A stretch of DNA of 64,000 nt from NCBI GenBank assembly GCA_031291235.1, contig JARLJL010000004.1, forward strand, positions 1 to 64,000, in the 5' to 3' direction. The notes below the pieces were generated by a model. It had not been told where the DNA came from. It saw only the letters and a program-made list of their open reading frames with translations, and made no database searches. This DNA comes from Sulfuriferula sp. (lineage in GTDB: Bacteria > Pseudomonadota > Gammaproteobacteria > Burkholderiales > Sulfuriferulaceae). Of the stretch, positions 26,156 through 34,963 are shown piece by piece; position 1 is the stretch's first letter, and the number at the start of each line of letters is the position of its first letter. Position numbers and translations under genes: made by a program.

Positions 26156-26297
26156 GGGCCGTTCGCTGCCGGACTTTGATTGCATGAAGTGAAACGGTTT
26201 CGCCCCTCTTTTCATCGTCTGGAGATGTCAGGGTTTGTCCTATATTGAGAATCGGTTCATTCCGTTTTTTCAACTTGATAAACTTAAGGAGCACAAC

Positions 26298-26669
26298 ATG
26301 TCATGTAATATGAGTCAAATAGGTTCCGGCAACGCCATGGCTTTAATGCAATCGCGCATGGCCAATGCCCAATCCTGCGCCCAGTCCAGCGGTACCGGTT
26401 CATTCTCGTCTGCCGTCGCGCAGGCTTCGTCCAAGGTATCCGACATGCTGGCGACCGCATCCAGCCCGGAATCCGTACAGAAACGCCAGGAAGCATTAAC
26501 CTCGCTGAAAAGCCTCTACCAGGATTACCAGTCCGGCGCGAATATTTCCCAGGCAGCGCAAAGCCTGTCCGGTAACAGTTACGCGTCGATCAACGATTAC
26601 CTGCAAGCACTGTCGCAGACTGCAGGTCAAAGCGTTTCAACCGGCAGCAGCATCAGCACCACCGCCTGA
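26298..26669 (+). CDS. Small Ser/Ala/Gln-rich protein, unknown
   Basis: 123 residues of unrecognised family. The N-terminus MSCNMSQIGSGNAMALMQSR has two Cys-containing stretches (C3, C27). Residues about 35-80 are helical (FSSAVAQASSKVSDMLATAS, then QKRQEALTSLKSLYQDYQSG). The tail is Ser/Thr-rich. There is no signal peptide. AAGGAG (26,286-26,291) precedes ATG 26298 perfectly, so it is surely translated. In composition it recalls the larger Ala-rich orphan at 5,601-6,698, but I see no clear sequence match. Confidence 0.6.
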   Translation: MSCNMSQIGSGNAMALMQSRMANAQSCAQSSGTGSFSSAVAQASSKVSDMLATASSPESVQKRQEALTSLKSLYQDYQSGANISQAAQSLSGNSYASINDYLQALSQTAGQSVSTGSSISTTA

Positions 26670-26690
26670 TTGAACGGCAAATCGCCATAG

Positions 26691-26718
26691 CACCGGACCT
26701 TCGCGTGGAGGTCTGGTG
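26691..26718 (+). terminator. Stem-loop terminator
   Basis: CACCGGACCT (26,691-26,700) pairs with AGGTCTGGTG (26,709-26,718) through ten pairs including one G-T, and is followed by TTGTTG. It lies 21 bases after the small Ser-rich gene and is probably its terminator. Confidence 0.6.
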
Positions 26719-26803
26719 TTGTTGCATACGGCTTTATCCGCCGAAACCATGCGTCGCCCACAGGTGATAGAATTATCCTTTAGCTACGCACGGGATGACA
26801 CAC

Positions 26804-27841
26804 ATGGACTATCACCAACTCGGCACCAGCGAACTCAAGGTCTCTGCCATTTGTCTGGGCACCATGACCTACGGCCAGCAGAATACCGAATCCGAAGCGC
26901 ACAGCCAACTGGATTACGCACGCGAACTGGGCATCAACTTTATCGACACAGCGGAGATGTACCCCGTCCCGCCGCGCGCCGAGACTTATACCCGCACCGA
27001 GACCATCGTCGGTAACTGGCTCAAACACCAGCCGCGCGATCAGGTCATACTCGCCACCAAGGTTTCGGGCCCGCGCCGCGCCATCGAGTGGATACGCGGC
27101 GGCCCCAAGGCGCTGGACCGCAGCAACATTCGCGCCGCCATTGAAGGCTCGCTCAGCCGTCTGCGCACCGACTATATCGATCTCTATCAATTGCACTGGC
27201 CGGAACGCAACGTGCCCATGTTCGGCCAGTACCAGTTCGACCCCACGCAGGAAAAGGCATGGGTACCCATACGCGAGCAACTGGAAGTGCTGGCGGAGTT
27301 GGTGCAGGAAGGCAAGATCCGCTATGTCGGCGTCTCCAACGAATTTGCCTGGGGCGTCATGGAATTCGTGCGCCTTGCCAACGCGCACAATCTGCCGCGC
27401 ATCGCCTCCATCCAGAACAGCTACAGCCTGATCAACCGCGGATATGAATTCGGGCTGACCGAGATCGGCTATCGCGAACAGATCAGCCTGCTGGCCTATT
27501 CTCCGCTGGCTTTCGGCTACTTGTCGGCCAAATATGCAGACAACCCCAAAGCATCCGGTCGTGTCACCGATTTTCCCGGATTTGCCCAGCGTTACGAGAA
27601 ACCGAATGTCCAGCCTGCCGTGGCGGCTTACGCCGAATTGGCGCGCAAACACGGCCTGACCCCGGCGCAACTGGCACTGTCGTTCGTCTACCGTCGCTGG
27701 TTCGTCGGTAGCACGATTATCGGCGCAACCAGCATGGCGCAACTTGAGGAAAATATCTCGGCCTGGGACAAGCCGTTAAGCGCCGAAATCATGACGGAGA
27801 TCGAGGGTATCCACTTGCGCTATATGAACCCGGCGCCGTGA
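26804..27841 (+). CDS. tas: NADP(H)-dependent aldo/keto reductase, Tas family
   Basis: A 345-residue aldo/keto reductase closely resembling E. coli Tas. The N-terminus is MDYHQLGTSELKVSAICLGT. The barrel active-site Asp/Tyr block is INFIDTAEMYPVPPRAET, and the lysine strand follows in ILATKVSGP. The NADP-binding C-terminal part contains GSTIIGATSMAQLEENI. The natural substrate is unknown; in E. coli Tas complements tyrosine auxotrophy. I chose ATG 26804, which aligns with Tas, over ATG 26795. Confidence 0.92.
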   Translation: MDYHQLGTSELKVSAICLGTMTYGQQNTESEAHSQLDYARELGINFIDTAEMYPVPPRAETYTRTETIVGNWLKHQPRDQVILATKVSGPRRAIEWIRGGPKALDRSNIRAAIEGSLSRLRTDYIDLYQLHWPERNVPMFGQYQFDPTQEKAWVPIREQLEVLAELVQEGKIRYVGVSNEFAWGVMEFVRLANAHNLPRIASIQNSYSLINRGYEFGLTEIGYREQISLLAYSPLAFGYLSAKYADNPKASGRVTDFPGFAQRYEKPNVQPAVAAYAELARKHGLTPAQLALSFVYRRWFVGSTIIGATSMAQLEENISAWDKPLSAEIMTEIEGIHLRYMNPAP

Positions 27842-27856
27842 TATTGAATTGGAATA

Positions 27857-27877
27857 GGCTGCGGGCTTGCTGCAGCC
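27857..27877. terminator. Stem-loop between convergent genes
   Basis: GGCTGC and GCAGCC flank a nine-base loop in the 45-bp gap between tas (plus) and the PilZ/EAL gene (minus). It may serve both directions, but no T-run is seen. Confidence 0.35.
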
Positions 27878-27886
27878 GGTAATGAA

Positions 27887-30800
27887 TCAGAGCGTTAAGG
27901 TGCTAAGCGGCCGCGACATTTCTATGCCGTAGCCCTGCGCGTAATCCACACCTATGTCACGCAATATATCGATAATAGCGTCGTTCTCGACGTATTCGGC
28001 TATGGTTTTCAAGCCGAAGGCATGACTGACCTGATACATGGATTTGACCATGGCAAAATCGGTAGGCGATTTTGCCAGCCCGCGGACAAAAGCACCGTCT
28101 ATTTTCAGGAAATCCACATTGAGATTCTGTAAATAGGCAAACGACGAATAGCCGCTGCCGAAATCATCCAGCGAAAAACGGCAACCGAAATTGCGCACGG
28201 TTTCGATAAAACGTTGCGCCAGTTCGAGCCGGCTGATCACTGCCGTTTCCGTAATTTCGAAAATAATCTTGCTGGCCGGAATCAGCTTCGCCTGCAACGT
28301 CTGCGAGATGTAATCCAGTATCTTTTCGTTTGCCAGCGAGTGTCCGGACAGATTGATGGAAATCCCGCCTATCGCATCCAGCTTCTCGCCCTGCGCGCGC
28401 AGCCAGTCGAAACTTTGCTGCAACACCCACAAATCGATATCTGCCGAACGATTCCATTTCTCCGCGGCCAGCACGAAATCCTGCGGCGTAGCGGTTAGCT
28501 GCTTGTCCAGGCCCAGCAGAATCTCATAATGCGGCAGCAGCCCGTCGCCGCTGCCGATAGGCTGTATACGCTGACAGCGCAGGAACAGCAAATGATCGTC
28601 CATCACCTGATCCATGGCGCCGGCCCACTCGAACAGGGATTGCTCGTGCATGATCTGTTCACTGTCCGCTGCATAGACCTGCACGCAATTGATGCCGTGC
28701 GCCTTGGCCGCCACACAGGCCGAACCGACGCTCTTCAACAACTTGGAAACGCTGTTGATGTCATCCCTGATTTGCGCGACCCCCACATTGACGCCGATAG
28801 AAAACTGTCGACCCTGGCAACTGATGCGTTGTTCCCCGATGATGGCGACTATCGCCTGCATGGCTGTCCGGGCTGCTGCTATATCGCTGTCATGCAGCAA
28901 TATAGCGAATGTATTTTCACCCAGCCTGGCAAAAGTATCGGTCGGCTTGACCTCATTAGCAATCACACCTATCAACGACATGAGCGAAGCTTCGGCCTCT
29001 TCGGTATCGCAATTATGGTAGAGCAGATCAAGCTGGTCGAACATCAGCATGCATAATACGTCATGCCGCTGCAGCAGTTCGTCGCTGGCAAAAATCTGTT
29101 CCAGCCTGGTCACCATGCCTTTGCGATTCAGCAAACCGCTACCGGCATCATGGGTAGCCTGCTGATATACGCGCTCGTATGCGTTGAGCATGATCTTGTG
29201 AGCGGAGCGTTCCATGAACGGAATATCGTACTCCGGCAAACGTACGACTTGCCCTGCGGCCATATCTTGCGCCAGCAGCCATTGCGGAAATTCGCGTATG
29301 GTCGTGGCAGAGCGGCTGGCAAGCACGAACTGCTTGCCCGAACGGCTCAGCCACACCAGCTGATACGGCACAGCAACATCGTCTATCATCACCCCTAGCC
29401 AGTTACCCTGACGCAACAGATTGACGCCGGTAGACTCGAGCATGGACTGATCGGGCGCGTTTTCAGCTGGCGTTTCAGGCAGCGCGATATCGAGCTGCTC
29501 GCGCTGTTCGCAAGCGAACCGGATCTGCTCGACCTTGCTCTTGCGGATTTCTTCTACCGGCGTCAGCAGATTACCCAGAACCTGATTGACCTCATCGAAT
29601 ACGCCGGGCTTGCCCTCGAACTGATCGACTATCTGATTGGCCAGCATATTCAGCAGGCGCTGCAACTGCGGGTCGAAAATCTTGCCCATATCGTCGGCCG
29701 CAGCATAAAACCGTTCCAGCAAATTGACGGTCTGTTGCGCAGGATGATCGCTGGATTTGAGGAAATGCTCGTCCATCAGCGCCAGCTTGAGCAAAGTCAG
29801 CTCGATTTTCTTGAGCAGGCTGCGTATATCCGAATTCAGCGCGTCGTCGGACAGCGGGCTGCTCAACATCTCGTCGAACAAATGGATGGAATTAAAGAAC
29901 CGATCCTGCATGGGCGCGTTCTCAAATTGCGGCAACGCATTAACCAATTGATGCTTGATCGACGTCTCATCGACAGGCTGACCGCTGGCGCGCTGTTGCT
30001 GAATCATATTGAGCACAGACAGAATCTGATTCAGGTTCTCAGTGCTTGCCGTATCGCCAGCCCCGGCATACGCGTTGTCGGCCAATGTCTCGCCGACAGC
30101 GGGTACGGTCCCGGGATTGGCAGCCGCCAGCAATTGATGCATGGCCGGAATAACGCTACCCGGCCAGATGCCCGCAGGCGCTGTACCAGCCGGCAGCCCC
30201 TGTAATTTATCCGAGATAAGCTGGTAATCCTGTTCGCTATCCGCACGATTCTGCAGCAGATGGAAATGCGCCAGCAAATGATGCAGGGCATAATCCTGCG
30301 TCGGCTGCCCCATCTGCTGCAACCCGGCCGCTTGTGGAAAACCGTATGCCGGCGCGGACAAGCCGGCCGCTGGCGGCATCAGCGGCACACTGCTTTTCGC
30401 ATGCAAATACTCTTCCAGAGACATCGCTGTAGCGCGGCTACCTCCGGACAGCGAGGGATCGGCGACAGCAGTCGGGGCGGTGGGTGCAGCCGGGGATGCC
30501 GGTGCCGGTTTGACCGAGGCGGCTGGGGCACGATTTTGCGGCAGCTGGACGAATGCCAGCGTCTCGTTGAGCTCGCGATACAGATCTCCCAGGTACACCA
30601 TGACGGCTTCCTGGAATGTCTTGTAGAGCAGCGACTTGAGCTGATGCTGGAAGTCATGCCCGGACAGCAGCTCACGAAACGTCTGGAACATGTAATGCGG
30701 TCCGAACGGATTGGCGTTCGTGCTCAGCCTGGTACCAACCAGCACTTCGTAACGCGACTCGAACTTGCCGACTTCGAACGCATATTCCTGATTCAGCTTG

Positions 30801-31498
30801 TTCACCATTTGCGACACCGCCAGCCAGTCGTCGAATTCATCGACGTCCACCAGCGACAACGATAACGATTGGCTCGCCGCCGCCTCGGCCGTTTCGTCCG
30901 CGACGTCCCGGTTCAGATAATCATCGTTGAGATAAGCCGCTGTTATTTGACTACGTTGTGCAGCGACGCGCGGATAAGCATTGTGCAGTATCCAGCGTTC
31001 TTCCAGACTGCCGGCCTGTTCCGCAGAAAACGCCAGCTTCGCGCCCAGACTATTATAAAAATGCTCGATGACATGCGCGATGAAGGATTTGAACTGGACA
31101 TGGCATTGTGCCAGCGCCGCAGCAGCCTGCTCCTTGCCGTACAGGGGCGGCGTTGCGGCAGCGGCCTGCCGCTTCGGCTGATTGGTCAACGACACCATAT
31201 CCCGATAAGCATCGGCCGGAAAATGCTCAACAGCAATGCCGACAGACAGCTCGCTTGCACGGACAACCCGACCTGCAATCCGATATTGCGTTGTCATGGC
31301 CAGATTGGGCCTGAACTCGATGGTGACCGATTGATTGAGCAAAGCGCCGGTACCGACAGGGCTGTTCGCCGCAAACAGCACCCCATTGGGAGAAAAATCC
31401 CGAATTTCTCCTGTTATCGAACCGGTATGCGGACTCGATAAGCTGGCTGGCTGAATAACGGTGATACGCCTGAAGCGGCGTCTTTGTACTGTGTACAT
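27887..31498 (-). CDS. PilZ-DUF1631-GGDEF-EAL multidomain protein
   Basis: 1,203 residues. The N-terminal PilZ domain (about 5-100) has the c-di-GMP motifs QRRRFRR and RDFSPNG. A long helical DUF1631 region with a Pro/Ala linker follows (about 125-760). A degenerate GGDEF domain comes next (about 790-935; LGENTF in place of GGDEF), so no cyclase activity is expected. The C-terminal EAL domain (about 950-1,203) keeps SINLSGHSL, FEITETAVIS, DDFGSGYSSF, KIDGAF and AEYVEN. However, its first motif reads YEILLGL, with Gly replacing the usual Arg of ExLxR. It may sense c-di-GMP through PilZ and either hydrolyse it weakly or act as a receptor. No membrane span, so probably cytosolic. Confidence 0.85.
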   Translation of the reverse strand: MYTVQRRRFRRITVIQPASLSSPHTGSITGEIRDFSPNGVLFAANSPVGTGALLNQSVTIEFRPNLAMTTQYRIAGRVVRASELSVGIAVEHFPADAYRDMVSLTNQPKRQAAAATPPLYGKEQAAAALAQCHVQFKSFIAHVIEHFYNSLGAKLAFSAEQAGSLEERWILHNAYPRVAAQRSQITAAYLNDDYLNRDVADETAEAAASQSLSLSLVDVDEFDDWLAVSQMVNKLNQEYAFEVGKFESRYEVLVGTRLSTNANPFGPHYMFQTFRELLSGHDFQHQLKSLLYKTFQEAVMVYLGDLYRELNETLAFVQLPQNRAPAASVKPAPASPAAPTAPTAVADPSLSGGSRATAMSLEEYLHAKSSVPLMPPAAGLSAPAYGFPQAAGLQQMGQPTQDYALHHLLAHFHLLQNRADSEQDYQLISDKLQGLPAGTAPAGIWPGSVIPAMHQLLAAANPGTVPAVGETLADNAYAGAGDTASTENLNQILSVLNMIQQQRASGQPVDETSIKHQLVNALPQFENAPMQDRFFNSIHLFDEMLSSPLSDDALNSDIRSLLKKIELTLLKLALMDEHFLKSSDHPAQQTVNLLERFYAAADDMGKIFDPQLQRLLNMLANQIVDQFEGKPGVFDEVNQVLGNLLTPVEEIRKSKVEQIRFACEQREQLDIALPETPAENAPDQSMLESTGVNLLRQGNWLGVMIDDVAVPYQLVWLSRSGKQFVLASRSATTIREFPQWLLAQDMAAGQVVRLPEYDIPFMERSAHKIMLNAYERVYQQATHDAGSGLLNRKGMVTRLEQIFASDELLQRHDVLCMLMFDQLDLLYHNCDTEEAEASLMSLIGVIANEVKPTDTFARLGENTFAILLHDSDIAAARTAMQAIVAIIGEQRISCQGRQFSIGVNVGVAQIRDDINSVSKLLKSVGSACVAAKAHGINCVQVYAADSEQIMHEQSLFEWAGAMDQVMDDHLLFLRCQRIQPIGSGDGLLPHYEILLGLDKQLTATPQDFVLAAEKWNRSADIDLWVLQQSFDWLRAQGEKLDAIGGISINLSGHSLANEKILDYISQTLQAKLIPASKIIFEITETAVISRLELAQRFIETVRNFGCRFSLDDFGSGYSSFAYLQNLNVDFLKIDGAFVRGLAKSPTDFAMVKSMYQVSHAFGLKTIAEYVENDAIIDILRDIGVDYAQGYGIEMSRPLSTLTL

Positions 31499-31603
31499 GG
31501 CGGTTTTGAAGATATGTCCGGGATATCTTGATGCCGTGTATTATTAAGCAAAAATAATGCAGCGTATACAGTGACAGTCAGGTTGTTGCCGGATACCTGC
31601 ATC

Positions 31604-32539
31604 TTATAGCAGGATAGCGCCATCCTCGCCCCAGGCCGGCGGCACGATAAAGCCCCGCGTCGCTTCCTGCCAACCCGTCGTTTGCAGGTCCAGTCCCGCA
31701 AGCAGCAACGGTGCAGCGCCTGCCGCAAAATGCGCTGCCAGCAGCGTCATGCACTCGGATTCGGTCAGCAAATCCGGCGTATCGGCAGTACCGGCGGGAG
31801 ACAGCCAGTGCAGTCTGTCCAGCACCAGCCAGCGTAAACCGGGGGGGAGACAAAAATCCGCTGCCGACCAGCGCATCCACCAGCCTGCGAGATGCGCTGC
31901 CGAAATACCCGTGGCCGGGGCTGCCATATGCTGCGCCGGATAGAACAGCCAGCCTTTCAGCAACGCGCGCGCACGTACACCGGCAGCGGACGCCGGCAGA
32001 ATCTCGGCGAGCGCTGCGGCACCAGCCGGCGTTTGCGACAATTGCAACTGCTTGTCGTGCAGCTGCGTCACTTTCAAATCCAGACGGTCGTGCAGCATAG
32101 GACCGACATATCCGGCGAACCCGGCTGCCGCATCGACTTGCAGGTAGAATTTCACCGCGACTTCCCAATGCTGGCAATTACCTCCTGTACTATCGCACCA
32201 CAGCAGATCGAATTCGCCCGTCACGTTACGGCCGGATTTGACTATCCGGTTGGCCGCAAACCAGGCCGTATCAATCAAATAGGTGAACCAGTAACCGAGC
32301 AGAACTTCAAAGTAGCGCCCCAGACGATGAGGGTTACGCGCTGCTATCCAGGCATGCAATGCCTCCGGCTGCCGGTCCAGCGCCAGCAATTGCGGCATGG
32401 CGCGAGACAGCAATAACTGACATTCGCCATCGGGAATTATCCACTCCGCATCGGCCAGCAGGCCGGGCGCCGCCATCGCCCACACCAGATCGCGCACTTG
32501 CGCATCCCGGAACCGGCCGAGGCAGCTAGCGAATTCCAC
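31604..32539 (-). CDS. DUF1853 family protein
   Basis: 311 residues matching DUF1853: LGRYFEVLLGYWFTYL, then NVTGEFDLLWCDSTGGNCQH and WEVAVKFYLQ. The arrangement GEFDLL...WEVAVKF resembles the D-(x)-E-x-K core of PD-(D/E)xK nucleases, so a nuclease-like fold is plausible, but function is unknown. It begins three bases after the stop of the Rieske oxygenase gene, so the two form an operon. Confidence 0.85.
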   Translation of the reverse strand: MEFASCLGRFRDAQVRDLVWAMAAPGLLADAEWIIPDGECQLLLSRAMPQLLALDRQPEALHAWIAARNPHRLGRYFEVLLGYWFTYLIDTAWFAANRIVKSGRNVTGEFDLLWCDSTGGNCQHWEVAVKFYLQVDAAAGFAGYVGPMLHDRLDLKVTQLHDKQLQLSQTPAGAAALAEILPASAAGVRARALLKGWLFYPAQHMAAPATGISAAHLAGWWMRWSAADFCLPPGLRWLVLDRLHWLSPAGTADTPDLLTESECMTLLAAHFAAGAAPLLLAGLDLQTTGWQEATRGFIVPPAWGEDGAILL

Positions 32540-32542
32540 GTC

Positions 32543-33649
32543 TCAGGGTAAATACGGGGACAGCTGGCGCCGCATGAATTCGTGAAAATGCACCATGCCG
32601 TCTTCCATCGGCGATTGATACGGACCGGCTTCGTCGCGTCCCTGCTGATACAGGGCGCGGCGCCCGGCGTGCATGCGGCGGCAGATTTCATCGTCCTCGA
32701 CGGCGGTCTCGGCATAGGCTGCCTGCTCCGCTTCGACGAATTCGCGTTCGAACAGGGCAATATCTTCCGGGTAATAAAACTCGATCACATTGCGGCAAGT
32801 CTCGATGCCGGTAGGGATGATGGTGCTGATGACCAGCACATGCGGATACCACTCGACCATGATATTCGGATAGTAAGTCAGCCAGATCGCGCCCTGCTCC
32901 GGCACGGCGCCGTTGCGGTACTGCAATACCTGCTCCTGCCATTTCTCATAGACGGCGCTGCCGGATTTGCTCAGGCCGCGCGCCACGCCAACGGTTTGCA
33001 CGCTATACCAGTCGCCGTACTCCCACCGCAGATCGTCGCAGGTAACGAAATTGCCGAGGCCAGGATGGAACGGCGCGACGTGATAATCTTCCAGATACAC
33101 TTCGATAAACGTTTTCCAGTTGAAGGCGTAGTCTTCAACCATCACCCGGTCCAGCATATAGCCGTCGAAATCCAGATTCTGCGTCACGCCCAGCTTTGCC
33201 AGATCGGCCGCCACATCACGCTGACCGTTGAACAGCAGCCCGTTCCAGTTCTGCAACGGGGTCTTGCCCAGATCGAGGCAGGGATTGCCGGGAAAATGCG
33301 GTGCGCCAAGCAGCTTGCCGTCCATGTCGTAAGTCCAGCGGTGCAGCGGACAGACGATATTGCGGGCATGACCGCGGCCTTCGTACATCAATGCCTGACG
33401 ATGACGACAGATGTTGGACAGCATTTCCACGCCGTTTGCGTTACGCAGCAGCATGGCTGCCTGATCGACCGTATCCAGCACATGATAGTCGCCGACGTTC
33501 GGCACCATCAATTGATGGCCGATGTAACCGGGGCCGTTTGCAAACAGATGCTGCAGTTCCAGTGCGTAAATATCGGGATCGAAATACCAGCTGACAGGTA
33601 ATTGCGGAGTAGTGTGCGTCAATTGTGACGCGACAGCCAAATCGGACAT
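32543..33649 (-). CDS. Rieske non-haem iron oxygenase, alpha-type subunit
   Basis: A 368-residue aromatic-ring-hydroxylating-type oxygenase. The Rieske [2Fe-2S] ligands are C81-x-H83 and C100-x2-H103 (CRHRQ ... VCPLHRW). The catalytic SRPBCC-type domain has NWKTFIEVYLEDYHVAPFHP with D188, H190 and H195 near the mononuclear iron. No small subunit or reductase is adjacent. The same pairing with DUF1853 and the xseB-ispA-dxs block is conserved in betaproteobacteria, which suggests a core rather than a catabolic role; the substrate is unknown. Confidence 0.9.
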   Translation of the reverse strand: MSDLAVASQLTHTTPQLPVSWYFDPDIYALELQHLFANGPGYIGHQLMVPNVGDYHVLDTVDQAAMLLRNANGVEMLSNICRHRQALMYEGRGHARNIVCPLHRWTYDMDGKLLGAPHFPGNPCLDLGKTPLQNWNGLLFNGQRDVAADLAKLGVTQNLDFDGYMLDRVMVEDYAFNWKTFIEVYLEDYHVAPFHPGLGNFVTCDDLRWEYGDWYSVQTVGVARGLSKSGSAVYEKWQEQVLQYRNGAVPEQGAIWLTYYPNIMVEWYPHVLVISTIIPTGIETCRNVIEFYYPEDIALFEREFVEAEQAAYAETAVEDDEICRRMHAGRRALYQQGRDEAGPYQSPMEDGMVHFHEFMRRQLSPYLP

Positions 33650-33837
33650 AATTTCAAGTACACCCCAAGCGAAGTGACCACAACAAAAAAAGTTTATTAA
33701 GACGGCACAACAGCCGCTTAACCCCCTATAGAGAAAAAACAGTGACTATCGAAAACAAAGCGCGAGATTATCGCTAATAATAGCGTTAAGTGCAATTATT
33801 CGGTAAGATTTATTACTTTGTAAATCAAATTACTGTA

Positions 33838-34083
33838 ATGACTCGTCGCACCTCACCCCAACCGCTCAGTTTTGAAACCGCCATGGCCGAACTGGAACGC
33901 ATCGTCGCCGAAATGGAATCGGGACAGTTGACGCTCGAACAGTCGCTTGCCGCATATCAGCGCGGTGCGGAATTATTGAAATTCTGCCAGAGCGCATTGG
34001 CCGATGCGCAACAACAGGTACAGATACTCGAGAACGGCACGTTACTAGCCTTTACCAACCCGGGCGCACAAGATGACGAGTGA
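33838..34083 (+). CDS. xseB: Exodeoxyribonuclease VII small subunit
   Basis: An 81-residue helical hairpin protein: LSFETAMAELERIVAEMESG, then QLTLEQSLAAYQRGAELL and CQSALADAQQQVQIL, the complete XseB pattern. It joins XseA (not in the window) to form exonuclease VII, which degrades single-stranded DNA. I start at ATG 33838; an upstream extension to 33790 is not conserved. The end overlaps ispA by eleven bases, giving a coupled xseB-ispA-dxs operon. Confidence 0.93.
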   Translation: MTRRTSPQPLSFETAMAELERIVAEMESGQLTLEQSLAAYQRGAELLKFCQSALADAQQQVQILENGTLLAFTNPGAQDDE

Positions 34084-34963
34084 TTTCCTGACCTGGTCGA
34101 CCGCCTTGCAGGCACGTACCGAAATCGTATTGGAACAACATTTGCCGGCTCTCGCCAGCGCACCGCAAACCCTGCATCAGGCCATGCGCTATGCCGTACT
34201 CGAAGGCGGCAAGCGCGTGCGTCCGTTGCTGGCCTTTGCCGCCGGCGAGGCCTGCCATGCCGACCCGGCGCAGGTCGAAATCGTCGCCTGCGCAGTCGAG
34301 CTCATCCACGCCTATTCGCTGGTGCATGACGACATGCCGTGCATGGACGACGACGTGCTGCGGCGCGGCAAACCTACCTGCCATGTCGAATTCGGCGAAG
34401 CCACCGCATTGCTGGTAGGCGACAGCCTGCAAAGCCTGGCGTTCGAATTGCTGTCGAGTAATCCATTAGGCAAAACCCCGGCACAGCAAATCGCCATGAT
34501 CAAATTGCTGGCCCAGGCTTCCGGCTCGCGCGGCATGGCCGGCGGGCAGGCCATCGACCTGGCCAGCGTCGGCGTTGCCCTGACCCTGCCGGAACTGGAA
34601 TTCATGCATATCCATAAAACCGGTGCGCTGATCCGGGCAGCGGTATTGCTCGGCGCATATTGCGGCGAACCGCTAAGCGAACAGCAGCACGCCGGACTGG
34701 ATCGCTATGCAAAATGTGCCGGACTGGCGTTCCAGGTAGTTGACGACATACTGGATGCGGAAGCGCCTACCGCCACGCTGGGCAAAACCGCCGGCAAGGA
34801 CGCCGAACACAACAAACCGACATATGTCAGCCTGATGGGCATAACCGAAGCCAAGGCATTCGCCCGCGAACTGCATCGCGATGCACTGGATGCTGTGGAC
34901 GGCTTCGATCATGGCCAACGTTTGCGAGAACTCGCCGACTTCATCGTACAGAGATCATTTTGA
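34073..34963 (+). CDS. ispA: Farnesyl diphosphate synthase (geranyltranstransferase)
   Basis: A 296-residue trans-prenyltransferase that condenses IPP with DMAPP and GPP to make farnesyl diphosphate. The first Asp-rich motif is [18 protein letters not shown] (about residues 82-99), with the two-residue insertion typical of bacterial FPP synthases. The second is FQVVDDILD (about 221-229). GGKRVRPLL (about 45-53) is the diphosphate-binding loop. It overlaps xseB upstream and dxs downstream. Confidence 0.95.
   Translation: MTSDFLTWSTALQARTEIVLEQHLPALASAPQTLHQAMRYAVLEGGKRVRPLLAFAAGEACHADPAQVEIVACAVELIHAYSLVHDDMPCMDDDVLRRGKPTCHVEFGEATALLVGDSLQSLAFELLSSNPLGKTPAQQIAMIKLLAQASGSRGMAGGQAIDLASVGVALTLPELEFMHIHKTGALIRAAVLLGAYCGEPLSEQQHAGLDRYAKCAGLAFQVVDDILDAEAPTATLGKTAGKDAEHNKPTYVSLMGITEAKAFARELHRDALDAVDGFDHGQRLRELADFIVQRSF

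Noticed and set aside
25314..26294. 326-codon minus-strand frame opposite the MFS gene
   Set aside because: Gln/Arg/His-rich translation typical of an antisense shadow of a membrane protein.
32582..33601. 339-codon plus-strand frame opposite the Rieske oxygenase
   Set aside because: The minus strand has clear Rieske and iron-site motifs; the plus frame is its complement.
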